DNA of 64,000 nt from Methanocorpusculaceae archaeon UBA425 (GTDB taxonomy: Archaea; Halobacteriota; Methanomicrobia; Methanomicrobiales; Methanocorpusculaceae), in assembly GCA_002506085.1 (NCBI GenBank), contig DAWV01000006.1:102016-166015 (forward strand), given 5' to 3'. The position numbers were made by a program, and so were the translations under genes. The notes beneath the pieces were generated by a model that searched no databases, was not told the origin of the DNA, and saw only the letters and a program-made list of their open reading frames with translations. Position 1 is the stretch's first letter. Each line of letters starts with the position of its first letter. This document shows positions 34,744-42,640 of the stretch, in pieces.

Positions 34744-35290
34744 TGATTTTCACACCGTTTTGATCGACACTGATGGTGACAAGCGTTTTGTAGGGGATTC
34801 CGATATCAGGCGAGCCTCTGTTAATGACAAAGAGCATATCCGTGAGCTCTGCTCCGGCAGTCTTTAAGGCAGGGAGAATTCCTTTGATTGTTCCGCCTGT
34901 GCTGATAACATCATCAATAAAAATTACTCTGTCACCTTTGTTTACACAGTTCAAATATAGGGTGCCTTTGGAGTATCCGGTCTCCTGACCGATGACAACT
35001 TCACCCGGCAGATGGTAATCCCTCTTTCTGATAACAACAAACGGAATGCCGGTCGCAAGGGTTAAGGCGGTTCCTATGTGGATTCCCATTGCTTCGGTAA
35101 CAACAATCTTGTCGACATTTTTCAGGTCCAGTGATTGAATCATTGCCGCCGTTACATCCCGCAGAAGTTCTGCGGTGACAGCGGGGATGCCGTCGGATAT
35201 CGGGTTAATGAAATAATTATAGACAATCCCTTCTTTTTCCCGCTTGACCATGGGGCATGTCAGCAGGGATTCTTTGAGGACTTCAAGCAT
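34727..35290 (-). CDS. hpt: Hypoxanthine/adenine phosphoribosyltransferase
   Basis: A purine salvage enzyme that transfers ribose-5-phosphate from PRPP to a purine base. The 187-residue archaeal-type protein has the PRPP-binding motif VIFIDDVISTGGT (about 121-133), the upstream VTEAMGIHIGTALTLATG segment and the C-terminal DQNGVKIID. It is the first gene of the operon hpt-dph2-methylase-MFS and is divergent from a lipoprotein gene. Confidence 0.9.
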   Translation of the reverse strand: MLEVLKESLLTCPMVKREKEGIVYNYFINPISDGIPAVTAELLRDVTAAMIQSLDLKNVDKIVVTEAMGIHIGTALTLATGIPFVVIRKRDYHLPGEVVIGQETGYSKGTLYLNCVNKGDRVIFIDDVISTGGTIKGILPALKTAGAELTDMLFVINRGSPDIGIPYKTLVTISVDQNGVKIIDSAY

Positions 35291-35384
35291 ATCCCATTAT
35301 TGGGCGTTTCTAACAAATACGTCTAACGTCTCCGGTCTTATCAGTGAGACAAGATTTTTCTCTTTGTGCCGCTAATTATCATCA

Positions 35385-35870
35385 ATGAATTACCGTCCGG
35401 CAGTTTTGATTGTAGCGTTAATAATCATACTTAGTGCAGGCTGTATTAGTCTCGGGACCCAGACAACGGATATTCTTGTGGGAAACGAGACGGTCGGGCA
35501 TATTTATCTTACACCAGTTACCGACAATCTCCTGTCAAACGAGTCGGTGACGGAAAAATTCGATATGAAAGTGGAACTCTACGGGTTCACCTTTACGAAA
35601 GACGGAATTACAAAAGATGAGGCGGATAATCTCCTGGATATTTTTTCATCCGGCAATACCACAAATACCTCGCTGCTTGATCTCGGATTTATTCCCTCGA
35701 TTGAAAACATCTCCTTCGATGACGCAGATGACTTTTTCAATCAGATATTCGCCATGCCGGTGACCAACCAGGATACCGAAGCCGCTCTCGACTCGATTGA
35801 TTTTGATGGAGCCGGTGAGAAGATTCAGGCATCATTCGAGAGAATCGAGGAACTGCTCGGGATTATCTGA
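35385..35870 (+). CDS. Putative lipoprotein of unknown function
   Basis: A 161-residue exported protein. The hydrophobic leader (about 5-18) ends in LSAGC, a lipobox-like site at Cys20. The mature part is acidic, with no family I recognise. A helix-rich middle (KDGITKDEADNLLDIFSSG) resembles a SHOCT-like motif only weakly. The single gene converges with mntP, with one base between the stops. Confidence 0.6.
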   Translation: MNYRPAVLIVALIIILSAGCISLGTQTTDILVGNETVGHIYLTPVTDNLLSNESVTEKFDMKVELYGFTFTKDGITKDEADNLLDIFSSGNTTNTSLLDLGFIPSIENISFDDADDFFNQIFAMPVTNQDTEAALDSIDFDGAGEKIQASFERIEELLGII

Positions 35871-35871
35871 T

Positions 35872-36429
35872 TCAGAGACAGTTTTCAATAAGGAATTTTA
35901 CGCCAATCAGGATGAGGATAACTCCTCCGAAGATCTGCATTTTGTTTCCGAGAACCCTGCTGAGTTTGTGTCCGGCAAGGACTCCCAGAAATGAAAATAC
36001 AAAGGTGACCACACCGATGATGATTGACGGGAACAGAATCGCTTCTCCGAGAAGGGCATAACTGATTCCAACTGCGAGGGCATCTATGCTCGTTGCAATT
36101 GCAAGAAGAATCAGCACTTTCCATCCGATAAGATTCACTCCCTCCTCTTCTCCAAAGAAGGAGTCCCAGATCATTTTACCGCCGATGAAGAAGAACAGAC
36201 CAACGACAACCCAGTAGCCGAACGGATTGATAATCTGTGTAACCGGGACACCGATGAACCAGCCGAGTATCGGCATTATAAACTGGAAGAATCCGAACAT
36301 TCCTCCGGTGATGAGTGCTGTTTTTATTATTTTTTCTTTGAGTGCCGCTCCGCCTGCAAGTGAAACCGAGAACGCATCCATCGCGAGACCTGCCGCGATG
36401 ATGAGCGATGAGATGAGAACGTCAAACAT
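35872..36429 (-). CDS. mntP: Manganese efflux protein MntP
   Basis: A 185-residue, six-TM protein with the two family repeats: GLAMDAFSVSLAGG in helix 1 and ATSIDALAVGISYALLG in helix 4, whose Asp residues are needed for Mn2+ export in bacterial MntP. The start overlaps the stop of the DUF1894 gene by 1 bp. No manganese riboswitch is visible, as the gene has no leader of its own. Confidence 0.88.
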   Translation of the reverse strand: MFDVLISSLIIAAGLAMDAFSVSLAGGAALKEKIIKTALITGGMFGFFQFIMPILGWFIGVPVTQIINPFGYWVVVGLFFFIGGKMIWDSFFGEEEGVNLIGWKVLILLAIATSIDALAVGISYALLGEAILFPSIIIGVVTFVFSFLGVLAGHKLSRVLGNKMQIFGGVILILIGVKFLIENCL

Positions 36430-36713
36430 TACCAGACGGGTTTTCCGTCACGGCGGACATGTTCAACCCCTTCGTGGTCGTCAACAACGACGACGAACGT
36501 CCCGTGACAGGGTTTTGTGTAGCCGTACACCAGTTTTTCATTGGTAATTCCTACAATAATCGGCGGAATTCCAATCAGTGGTTTATCCAGCAGTTTGAAG
36601 CCCGGCGGGACCTGGTATCTCTCCTTGCTGTTTGATTTGATTATTTCCCGTGCTTCTTTGAAACTGCAGTTCTTAGCGAGAACCTCGTAGTTCATATTTT
36701 CAAGACAGCCCAT
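36429..36713 (-). CDS. DUF1894 methanogen protein
   Basis: A 94-residue protein beginning MGCLENMNYEVLAKN, with a conserved GIPPIIVGI and a C-terminal CHGTFVVVVDD. I recognise it as DUF1894, a small family found in methanogens and usually next to DUF1890, as here (22-bp overlap). Function unknown. Confidence 0.75.
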   Translation of the reverse strand: MGCLENMNYEVLAKNCSFKEAREIIKSNSKERYQVPPGFKLLDKPLIGIPPIIVGITNEKLVYGYTKPCHGTFVVVVDDHEGVEHVRRDGKPVW

Positions 36714-37153
36714 TCTAGTACCTCGTCTAATTTTGTGAGAAGCGGTCTGGTGTTGTGGGTAACCGGAGCCACGACTTTTTCTGTTGGATATTCAACCTCT
36801 TCGGCGATGTCATATGCATGTTCTCCGAAGAGAACCGAGAGAAGAAGAGAATCCGGAGAGACTGCCGCAATTGTCGCCGTGTAGGTGAGTCCTGCATTGT
36901 TATGAATCAGCGAAATAATCAGCGGATAGTGAACCGTGCCGTCTGCCAGATCTCCGATGGTTTTGTCCAGATCTATGTAGTCTTTCACGTAGTGCCCTTT
37001 TGGATCGCTCGTTTTTACGAGCTGCTTCGCTGAAGGATTCGCCGCAACAATCGGGTGGTGTCCCGCATCCTGAAGAAAGTCTGCAATGTGAAGTACAAGT
37101 GCTGACTGGACAGGAATCTGGGGACAGCCGATGAAAATAAGCACCTCTCCCAT
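36692..37153 (-). CDS. DUF1890 methanogen protein
   Basis: A 153-residue, Rossmann-like alpha/beta protein (VLIFIGCPQIPVQSALVLH; HHPIVAANPSAKQL) of the DUF1890 family, restricted to methanogens as far as I know. It is co-transcribed with DUF1894 and mntP and lies 50 bp downstream of tsr3. The conserved Cys9-Pro-Gln and an HNNAG segment could be functional sites (inference). Confidence 0.75.
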   Translation of the reverse strand: MGEVLIFIGCPQIPVQSALVLHIADFLQDAGHHPIVAANPSAKQLVKTSDPKGHYVKDYIDLDKTIGDLADGTVHYPLIISLIHNNAGLTYTATIAAVSPDSLLLSVLFGEHAYDIAEEVEYPTEKVVAPVTHNTRPLLTKLDEVLEWAVLKI

Positions 37154-37203
37154 ATGCTTTACACATCCGTTCTGTAAAGGTATATATTTTGGTTTGAGGG
37201 AGT

Positions 37204-37704
37204 TTAACCGATGTATTCACTCTGGATTTTCAAAATTTCGGCACTGTCTTTTGCATTTGCATATTCGTTTAAGGGTTCTTCATTGAGTTTCAGGAAGTTC
37301 AGCCCCCAGTGGAATTTTGCAAGAATGCTTTCAGCCTGCTCTTTTTCGCCAAGAATATAGAGAGCGGCTGCAATTGCTTCGACTGAGGTCAGCGTGAAGG
37401 GTTTTCCGAAGTTTACCGGATTTGCGGCAACAAGAAACGGCAGAGCACGTCTTCCTTTCCATGGACCGAGGTCGGTCGTGTCAAGTACTTCCCACGAACA
37501 GTCGAGCGCGGTGATGGATCTGACCCATTTTTTATCGGGAGGAGATAAGACGAATTCTGCTGTAGGGTCCAGGAGGAGCGTGGTCTTTGGAACCTGAGAG
37601 ATTCTCGTTACGATTTTCATCATCCCAAAACGTTCCAGTTTTTTCATCGTGCACTTCTTCGGGTCGCAGGAATTGTCACGATATGCGATGAGTGAGATCG
37701 TCAT
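37204..37704 (-). CDS. tsr3: 16S rRNA aminocarboxypropyltransferase Tsr3
   Basis: Transfers the 3-amino-3-carboxypropyl group of SAM to a hypermodified uridine in small-subunit rRNA. The 166-residue protein shows the N-terminal DPKKCTMKKLERFG, the central ALDCSWE and RALPFLVAANPVNFGKP, and TSVEAIAAALYILG, all typical of the Tsr3/DUF367 SPOUT-like fold. It is divergent from the TudS-fusion gene. Confidence 0.88.
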   Translation of the reverse strand: MTISLIAYRDNSCDPKKCTMKKLERFGMMKIVTRISQVPKTTLLLDPTAEFVLSPPDKKWVRSITALDCSWEVLDTTDLGPWKGRRALPFLVAANPVNFGKPFTLTSVEAIAAALYILGEKEQAESILAKFHWGLNFLKLNEEPLNEYANAKDSAEILKIQSEYIG

Positions 37705-37746
37705 GGTTGTATGTTATTTATGTTTCAGGGACACAAATACCATCTC

Positions 37747-38571
37747 ATGTATATCCTTGCATCGCCCTGCGTTCTCAATGAAAATCTCCGTGCAGACGGG
37801 ATTACGACGGATGATGACCGGGAGGTTTTTTCATTGTGCCGGAAACGGTGTGAGGAGTTTGGGATTGAAATTGTTCCTCTGCCGTGTCCGGAGACACTGT
37901 ATCTTGGGACCCCGCGGGCTCCGGGTTCGTTTGTCGAGCGGCTCGACACACCGGAGTTTTCCGCTCTTCTTGACCGACTTGAAAAGGATGTTCGTGAAAT
38001 AATTTCAGAAAAAGGCGAACCGCTTTGTATTCTCGGGGTGAACTCATCACCGGCGTGCGGAGTTACGACGACGTATTATACGAGCGAAAAAACACCCGGT
38101 CCCGGTGTTTTTCTGAAACGATTTTCCGAATACCGGCTTGTCGATGCAAGAGTTTTTGCGAGATACCATGTGTATCTGGCGTGCCCGCTTTTTTCGGAGG
38201 GGGAACGACGCTACAATGCATATCTTGGCGATGTTCTCCGGAAGAATTTCTTTTCTGTGTATCTCCCGCAGGAGTTTGATGATACTGCGAAGGGGCGGGA
38301 AGAGAATCGTGAGCGGGTAATTTACGGGAAGAATATCTCTGAGCTGAAAAAAGCGGATATCGTTGTCGGGGTAATTGACGGGTCTGATGTTGATTCCGGA
38401 GCTGCATGGGAAATGGGGTATGCATTTGCATGCGGTAAACGAATCATTGCCCTCAGGACGGATTTCAGAAAGCTCAGCGAGCATGAACGGGTGAATCTGA
38501 TGCTTGAAATGGAGGCTGAGGTTGTTACAAGTGTTGAGGAACTTGCAGGGATACTAAAAATAACTCTATGA
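37747..38571 (+). CDS. TudS-like desulfidase domain fused to nucleoside 2-deoxyribosyltransferase domain
   Basis: A 274-residue two-domain protein. Residues 1-115 carry the three cysteines expected for a DUF523/TudS-type [4Fe-4S] desulfidase: SPCVLN (Cys8), LPCPETLYLGTPR (Cys47) and NSSPACG (Cys104). Residues about 133-270 match nucleoside 2-deoxyribosyltransferases, with YLACPLFSEGERRYN, the DxDSGAAWEMGYAFACGK acidic site and a closing IIALRTD strand. TudS removes sulfur from thiouracil, so the fusion suggests salvage or detoxification of thiolated bases or nucleosides (inference). I prefer the ATG at 37747; one at 37711 would overlap the promoter shared with tsr3. Confidence 0.7.
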   Translation: MYILASPCVLNENLRADGITTDDDREVFSLCRKRCEEFGIEIVPLPCPETLYLGTPRAPGSFVERLDTPEFSALLDRLEKDVREIISEKGEPLCILGVNSSPACGVTTTYYTSEKTPGPGVFLKRFSEYRLVDARVFARYHVYLACPLFSEGERRYNAYLGDVLRKNFFSVYLPQEFDDTAKGREENRERVIYGKNISELKKADIVVGVIDGSDVDSGAAWEMGYAFACGKRIIALRTDFRKLSEHERVNLMLEMEAEVVTSVEELAGILKITL

Positions 38572-38582
38572 AAATATTCACA

Positions 38583-38663
38583 TTACTTAGAGTCAATTGC
38601 ATTCTTTGCTTTTTTAAACAATTTTCCGATGTCTATGTTTTTTTCAAGGTTGATTAATGCCAT
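38583..38663 (-). CDS. 26-residue small protein, amphipathic
   Basis: A 26-codon frame, MALINLEKNIDIGKLF followed by KKAKNAIDSK. AGGTGA lies 5 bases before the ATG, one of the best ribosome-binding sites in the window, and a TATA-like box (ATTATATATTC on the minus strand, near 38708-38718) is upstream. The predicted helix has Ile/Leu/Phe on one face and Lys/Asp on the other. There is no known family. It lies alone between two unrelated convergent stops. Confidence 0.5.
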   Translation of the reverse strand: MALINLEKNIDIGKLFKKAKNAIDSK

Positions 38664-38734
38664 ATCTTTCACCTATCCCCATTTGGGAATAATAATACTC
38701 TAGACCCGAGAATATATAATAATTTTCTAGATTT

Positions 38735-39580
38735 TTACTGAGAAAGCCGTCTTGCGACCGCCATATTCTCCTTATCCGATCTGGTTTCGTCCGCCGGCGT
38801 TTCCATGATAAATGCACAATGCGAAATTTTTGAAAACGTCAGAACGTCGTGAATCGTTTGTTCGCCGAGGAACCCGAGTCCCAAGTGTTCATGCCGGTCA
38901 AGGTGGGAGCCGATTCCGCCTTTCATGTCGTTTAAATGGATGACTTTGAGGCGGGAGAGGCTGCCTGCCTCGTCGTTGAACCAGCCGAAGACGGTTTCTA
39001 CTCCATGACCTTTCATGTCGTATCCTGCGGCACCCGCATGGCATGTGTCAAAACAGAAGCCCACTCTCTCTTCACGCGAAAGCCCGTCTGCGATTATTCC
39101 GATATCGGTGAAGGTCCCCCCGACGGTATTTTTTTCGTTCGCGGTGTTTTCGAGAAGGATCATCGTGCTGCCTTCAGAATTATCCAGAGCATACCCGATT
39201 GCAGCGATGACTTTCTCCTGACCTTTATTGTGTCCGTCATCCGGTCCATAGTGACCGAGATGCGTCACAAGATAGGGGATGTCAAGCTGGGCACAGCGGG
39301 TAAGTTCGTCCGTCAGCGTGAACACCGTTTTTTCGTAGACATCGGGTTTTTCCGCAGCCGGGTTCGGGAGATAGGGCATGTGGTCTACAATCGGATCGAT
39401 ACCCGACCTTTTCACTGCATTTTTAAATGCGTTTGCCACAGTTGGGGCTATTGGTTTTGCAGCCCAGATACGTGGGCTTCTCGTGAAAATCTGGATTGTG
39501 TCGCATCCGAGATCTTCAGCACGGGATATGGCGAGGTCAAGTGAGCCGGCTATCGATACATGGAATCCGAGTTTAACCAT
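38735..39580 (-). CDS. nfo: Endonuclease IV (AP endonuclease)
   Basis: Cleaves DNA at abasic sites in base excision repair. The 281-residue TIM barrel has the family motifs: GFHVSIAGSLDLA, HMPYLPNPA, LVTHLGHYG, ENTANEKNTVGG (metal Glu), GFCFDTCHAGAAGYD, HLNDMKGGIGSHLDRHEHLG and the closing METPADE. All metal ligands are present. The gene overlaps the preceding unknown gene by 8 bp. Confidence 0.93.
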   Translation of the reverse strand: MVKLGFHVSIAGSLDLAISRAEDLGCDTIQIFTRSPRIWAAKPIAPTVANAFKNAVKRSGIDPIVDHMPYLPNPAAEKPDVYEKTVFTLTDELTRCAQLDIPYLVTHLGHYGPDDGHNKGQEKVIAAIGYALDNSEGSTMILLENTANEKNTVGGTFTDIGIIADGLSREERVGFCFDTCHAGAAGYDMKGHGVETVFGWFNDEAGSLSRLKVIHLNDMKGGIGSHLDRHEHLGLGFLGEQTIHDVLTFSKISHCAFIMETPADETRSDKENMAVARRLSQ

Positions 39581-40376
39581 TCCGTTCTCTCCATTGTTTC
39601 ATCATCTCAAAAAATGCGTCTGCAATTGTTTTCGGGTTCGCTCCCCAGTGAACAACTGCGCCGAAGTATCCATTGTATTCGCCGATACCTCCCTCATCTG
39701 CCCGGCAGCATCTTGTGATGAATGGTTCGGCATTTATCTGCGTAATCGGACAGGTGTCTTCGAACTCGAAGTCAGTTCCGTAGTTTTCATGGCAGATCTG
39801 TCTTCCGGTCCTGCAGCAGGCAATCTTTGCCCCGTGCGGGGGGACGTCGCGATCCAGCGTCGTTGAAAATCCTCCGGCTCTGCATGGGTAGACGTCTGTA
39901 TTCAGCAGCCGGATATCTCTGATGTGGTAATCGAAACTGACCATTTCAGTTTCGAAAAAGCCGAGTTTATCCAGTTTGTTTATTGTATCGGCGAGTGTCG
40001 GATTCGGGGGAGTAATGTCATAGACATGCACATTCCGGAACTCTGCCAGATCCGGTTCGAAAACGAATGTCATGTGTTCATCCTCTTTTCCGAAGATAGT
40101 ACATTTTTTCTTTGTCGAAAGAGCCTTTTTCACCAGATCCGCTCTGTCATGCGTGGTGACTTTTCCCTCCCAGATGGCGATGTCCTTTGGTCCTGCGATG
40201 AGTTCCACTGATTCGATTTCCCGCATGAGTCCGTGTCCGTCCTTTGGCTGTATTTTCAGGACTTCTAACCCGTCGGATGTCGGGCGAACTAAATACTGGG
40301 TAAGGAAATAGACCCTCTCACCCAAGGGTGAGGTTGAGGCATTGCCGACAAATTTACATTCTTTTGGGAATATCAT
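39573..40376 (-). CDS. Cys-rich protein of unknown function
   Basis: A 267-residue soluble protein that I cannot assign. The N-terminal half is beta-rich. The C-terminal half is rich in cysteine (YPCRAGG, KIACCRTGRQICHENYG, EDTCPITQ, ITRCCRADEGG), which suggests metal or Fe-S binding. The ATG at 40376 directly follows the stop of the upstream gene (TAAC-ATG), favouring coupled translation; a start at 40409 lies within that gene. It is probably in one operon with nfo. Confidence 0.65.
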   Translation of the reverse strand: MIFPKECKFVGNASTSPLGERVYFLTQYLVRPTSDGLEVLKIQPKDGHGLMREIESVELIAGPKDIAIWEGKVTTHDRADLVKKALSTKKKCTIFGKEDEHMTFVFEPDLAEFRNVHVYDITPPNPTLADTINKLDKLGFFETEMVSFDYHIRDIRLLNTDVYPCRAGGFSTTLDRDVPPHGAKIACCRTGRQICHENYGTDFEFEDTCPITQINAEPFITRCCRADEGGIGEYNGYFGAVVHWGANPKTIADAFFEMMKQWRERNG

Positions 40377-40377
40377 G

Positions 40378-40608
40378 TTATGGTTTTTCGATTTTTCCGA
40401 GGACTTCAATGAATTTGTAGGTCAGTTTCACGGTCCCTCCGCCAATGTGACGGATGGCAGCCGGTGATTCTTCAGCTATCTTGATTTTCAGTTTATGGTC
40501 TTCGTATACAAATATAATTTCTCCGTTCTGAATATAGGGAGAAGCATCCGCTCCAGTAAGTTTGACACATCCCACTTCAAGTATTTGCTCCTTTAGAGAC
40601 TCCCACAT
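40378..40608 (-). CDS. Small protein of unknown function
   Basis: A 76-residue protein opening MWESLKEQILEVGCVKLTG, with alternating beta strands (GEIIFVYEDHKLKIKIAEES) and a conserved-looking HIGGGTVKLTYKF. No family is recognised. It is the first gene of an apparent operon with the Cys-rich protein and nfo, divergent from the marker-11 gene. The 134-bp gap holds the promoters and the triple-repeat element. Confidence 0.55.
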   Translation of the reverse strand: MWESLKEQILEVGCVKLTGADASPYIQNGEIIFVYEDHKLKIKIAEESPAAIRHIGGGTVKLTYKFIEVLGKIEKP

Positions 40609-40698
40609 AATAATAGTAGTTTGGGTTTTGGATTAGTATAACTTCCCGTCATGTATCGTCCGGACAAAAATAATATATAGAGAGTCATCGCATAGTTT

Positions 40699-40737
40699 GT
40701 TAACGGAATTTTCGTTAACGAGATTTTCGTTATTAAC
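40699..40737. promoter_or_regulatory. Triple 15-bp repeat, operator-like, copy A
   Basis: GTTAAC at 40699, GTTAAC at 40714 and GTTATTAAC at 40729 are spaced exactly 15 bp, with ATTTTC between them (unit GTTAACGRRATTTTC). The block ends 5 bp before the marker-11 start codon and lies downstream of a TATA box (AATATATAG, 40671-40679), so it would cover the start site or leader. The same 39-bp block lies before the paralogous gene at 48559-48597. Confidence 0.65.
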
Positions 40738-40742
40738 TGGCT

Positions 40743-41639
40743 ATGATATCTATGACTGAAGAACCCTGTGAGATTGATAACCCTTACTCCATATCCTACC
40801 CGGAAATACTTGCCGTTTCCTCGAAAGACAACAAAAGAATAGAACTCATCGAGAGATTCGACTGCATCGGCGGGGCGATGTGGGTTAAAAACCATTATGC
40901 CAAAAGCCCGCTGGTAATTGGTTCCCGGATTGTTTCGGACACCCAGAGGTTCATGCTCAAAGCCGGCGCTGTGAATCTTAATCTGGAAGGTTCGTATTTT
41001 CCTGCAGGAATTTCCGGTGTCAGTGTTTCAGATTCGGAAATTCACGTATCGTATCTTGGTCTGGGCGGGGGAGGTGTCGGGGCAAGCATCTGCCGGGCGA
41101 CGGCAGGAGGAGTTCTTCGTCATGAAAGCGATGAGTGCGGCGGAGGAAAAGTTGCGGGTTCAACCATTCACCTCCCGAAATATACCCGTGTAATCATCGG
41201 GGTTGACGATACGGATACGCCCGAGGAGGGTGCCACCTGGACTCTCGCCCATAATATCTCGAAGATGATTCAGGATAAAAATTCACGTTATCTTTCGCAC
41301 ACGATAACCCAGCTTTATCCTGTCCCGTACAGGACAAAGAACTGTGTCTCACTCGCCTGCGAATTTGCATCGGCCGAACCGGAAAAACTCATCGGCAGAT
41401 TCGAGGCACTGGTCCGGAAATATACTCTTTCCGAAGAAACAGGTCTATGTGCCTACATCGGGTTCGATCCGTCAGAGCTTATGCCGTATGCAAGGAAAGT
41501 AAAAGCCGGCGAAGTCACTCTTGATGATTTTGCTGCCGTTCGCCGTCATCTGGATATACGAATCGAGGGACGGGGTATTATCGGAGCATCTGCCGCAATC
41601 CCGTTTTACACGAACTATGCGGAGGCTCTTTTGTTATGA
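40743..41639 (+). CDS. Methanogenesis marker protein 11 family, first gene of coenzyme B operon
   Basis: A 298-residue protein of the methanogen-specific marker-11 family, which I identify by GVDDTDTPEEGATWTLAHN (about 156-174) and the glycine-rich YLGLGGGGVGASICRATAGG. The DDTD motif and following region recall the ATP-using TiaS (tRNA-Ile2 agmatinylcytidine synthetase) fold, so nucleotide-dependent chemistry is possible; the activity is unknown. The stop overlaps the radical SAM start (ATGA). A second family member is at 47596-48552. An ATG at 40752 is an alternative start. Confidence 0.7.
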   Translation: MISMTEEPCEIDNPYSISYPEILAVSSKDNKRIELIERFDCIGGAMWVKNHYAKSPLVIGSRIVSDTQRFMLKAGAVNLNLEGSYFPAGISGVSVSDSEIHVSYLGLGGGGVGASICRATAGGVLRHESDECGGGKVAGSTIHLPKYTRVIIGVDDTDTPEEGATWTLAHNISKMIQDKNSRYLSHTITQLYPVPYRTKNCVSLACEFASAEPEKLIGRFEALVRKYTLSEETGLCAYIGFDPSELMPYARKVKAGEVTLDDFAAVRRHLDIRIEGRGIIGASAAIPFYTNYAEALLL

Positions 41640-42640
41640 TCGGAACTCTCGGTTCGGTGAAGCATCATCTTTTGGCAATAGGTTCTGCAAAAGTTACCGG
41701 CATTTCCCCGCCTCTCTCACCCGCATCTCACGCGGGTCCAGGTCTTGGAATAGGCAGCTCGGTATTTTTTTCTGACGGCATATCGCGGGTCAGGCTTATT
41801 ATGGATGAATCAAGCCCTGTCCTGATTCTGAATGCCGCCAGCTCGGCAGTTCTTACCTTCGAATCCCCGGAGGGTCCAGTTTCTGTCGCCGGTTTTGTGG
41901 AGGATGTCGGGTGCCACTGCCCGAAACAGGCATATCTCACGATAAACGAGGGATGCATTTTTTCATGCAGGTATTGTAATGTTCCGACTCTGGATAAACA
42001 CATAAAAACGCCCGATGAGGTGGAGTCGCTTATTTCCGATGCGGTCAAAAGAGACCGGATAGAATGCATCTCTCTTACAAGCGGCGTTATCGGCACGGAT
42101 TTGGAAGAGGAGGATCGGCTTTTTGCCATTCTGGAAAGGGTCCGGAGATTTGGTCTACCTGTCGGTGTTTCGGTGTATCCGACTCCAGGTCTTGCAAAAA
42201 AACTCTATGATTATGGTGTCGTCGAGGTGAAATTCAATCTTGAGACCGCTGCCGATGAACTTTTTGCAGAGATGTGCCCGGGTCTTAATCGTAGCAAAAT
42301 CGTTGATTCCCTGAGAGAATCGGTTCGTGTTTTTGGAAAAAACCATGTCTATTCCAATATCATTCTTGGTCTTGGCGAGTCGGAAGCAGAAATGAGAGTA
42401 TGCATTACCCAATGTCTTGAAGACGGCATCATCCCGGTTATCAGACCCCTGACACCATCCGCCGGGCTTGCCCATTTCAGGAGCCCGTCTGCTGATGAGA
42501 TATTCCGGGTATCCGCATTTTTGCGGAGTGAACTCCGGCGTTTCGGGTTTGAGCCCTCTAACCTGACGATGTGTGAAAAGTGTGCCGGCTGTGACCTTGC
42601 CCCGATGACGGATATCCGGGAGGAGGTCCGTGGAAAATGA
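41636..42640 (+). CDS. Radical SAM enzyme in coenzyme B operon
   Basis: A 334-residue radical SAM protein with CIFSCRYC (CX3CX2C) after an unusually long N-terminal domain of about 100 residues, then TSGVIG, FNLETA and ILGLGE strands of the barrel. Its C-terminus has a second cysteine cluster, MCEKCAGCDLAP, able to bind an auxiliary Fe-S centre. Auxiliary clusters act as sulfur donors in BioB and LipA, so sulfur insertion during coenzyme B thiol formation is an attractive but untested role. It is embedded between the marker-11 and TPP-enzyme genes with 4-bp overlaps on both sides. Confidence 0.75.
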   Translation: MIGTLGSVKHHLLAIGSAKVTGISPPLSPASHAGPGLGIGSSVFFSDGISRVRLIMDESSPVLILNAASSAVLTFESPEGPVSVAGFVEDVGCHCPKQAYLTINEGCIFSCRYCNVPTLDKHIKTPDEVESLISDAVKRDRIECISLTSGVIGTDLEEEDRLFAILERVRRFGLPVGVSVYPTPGLAKKLYDYGVVEVKFNLETAADELFAEMCPGLNRSKIVDSLRESVRVFGKNHVYSNIILGLGESEAEMRVCITQCLEDGIIPVIRPLTPSAGLAHFRSPSADEIFRVSAFLRSELRRFGFEPSNLTMCEKCAGCDLAPMTDIREEVRGK

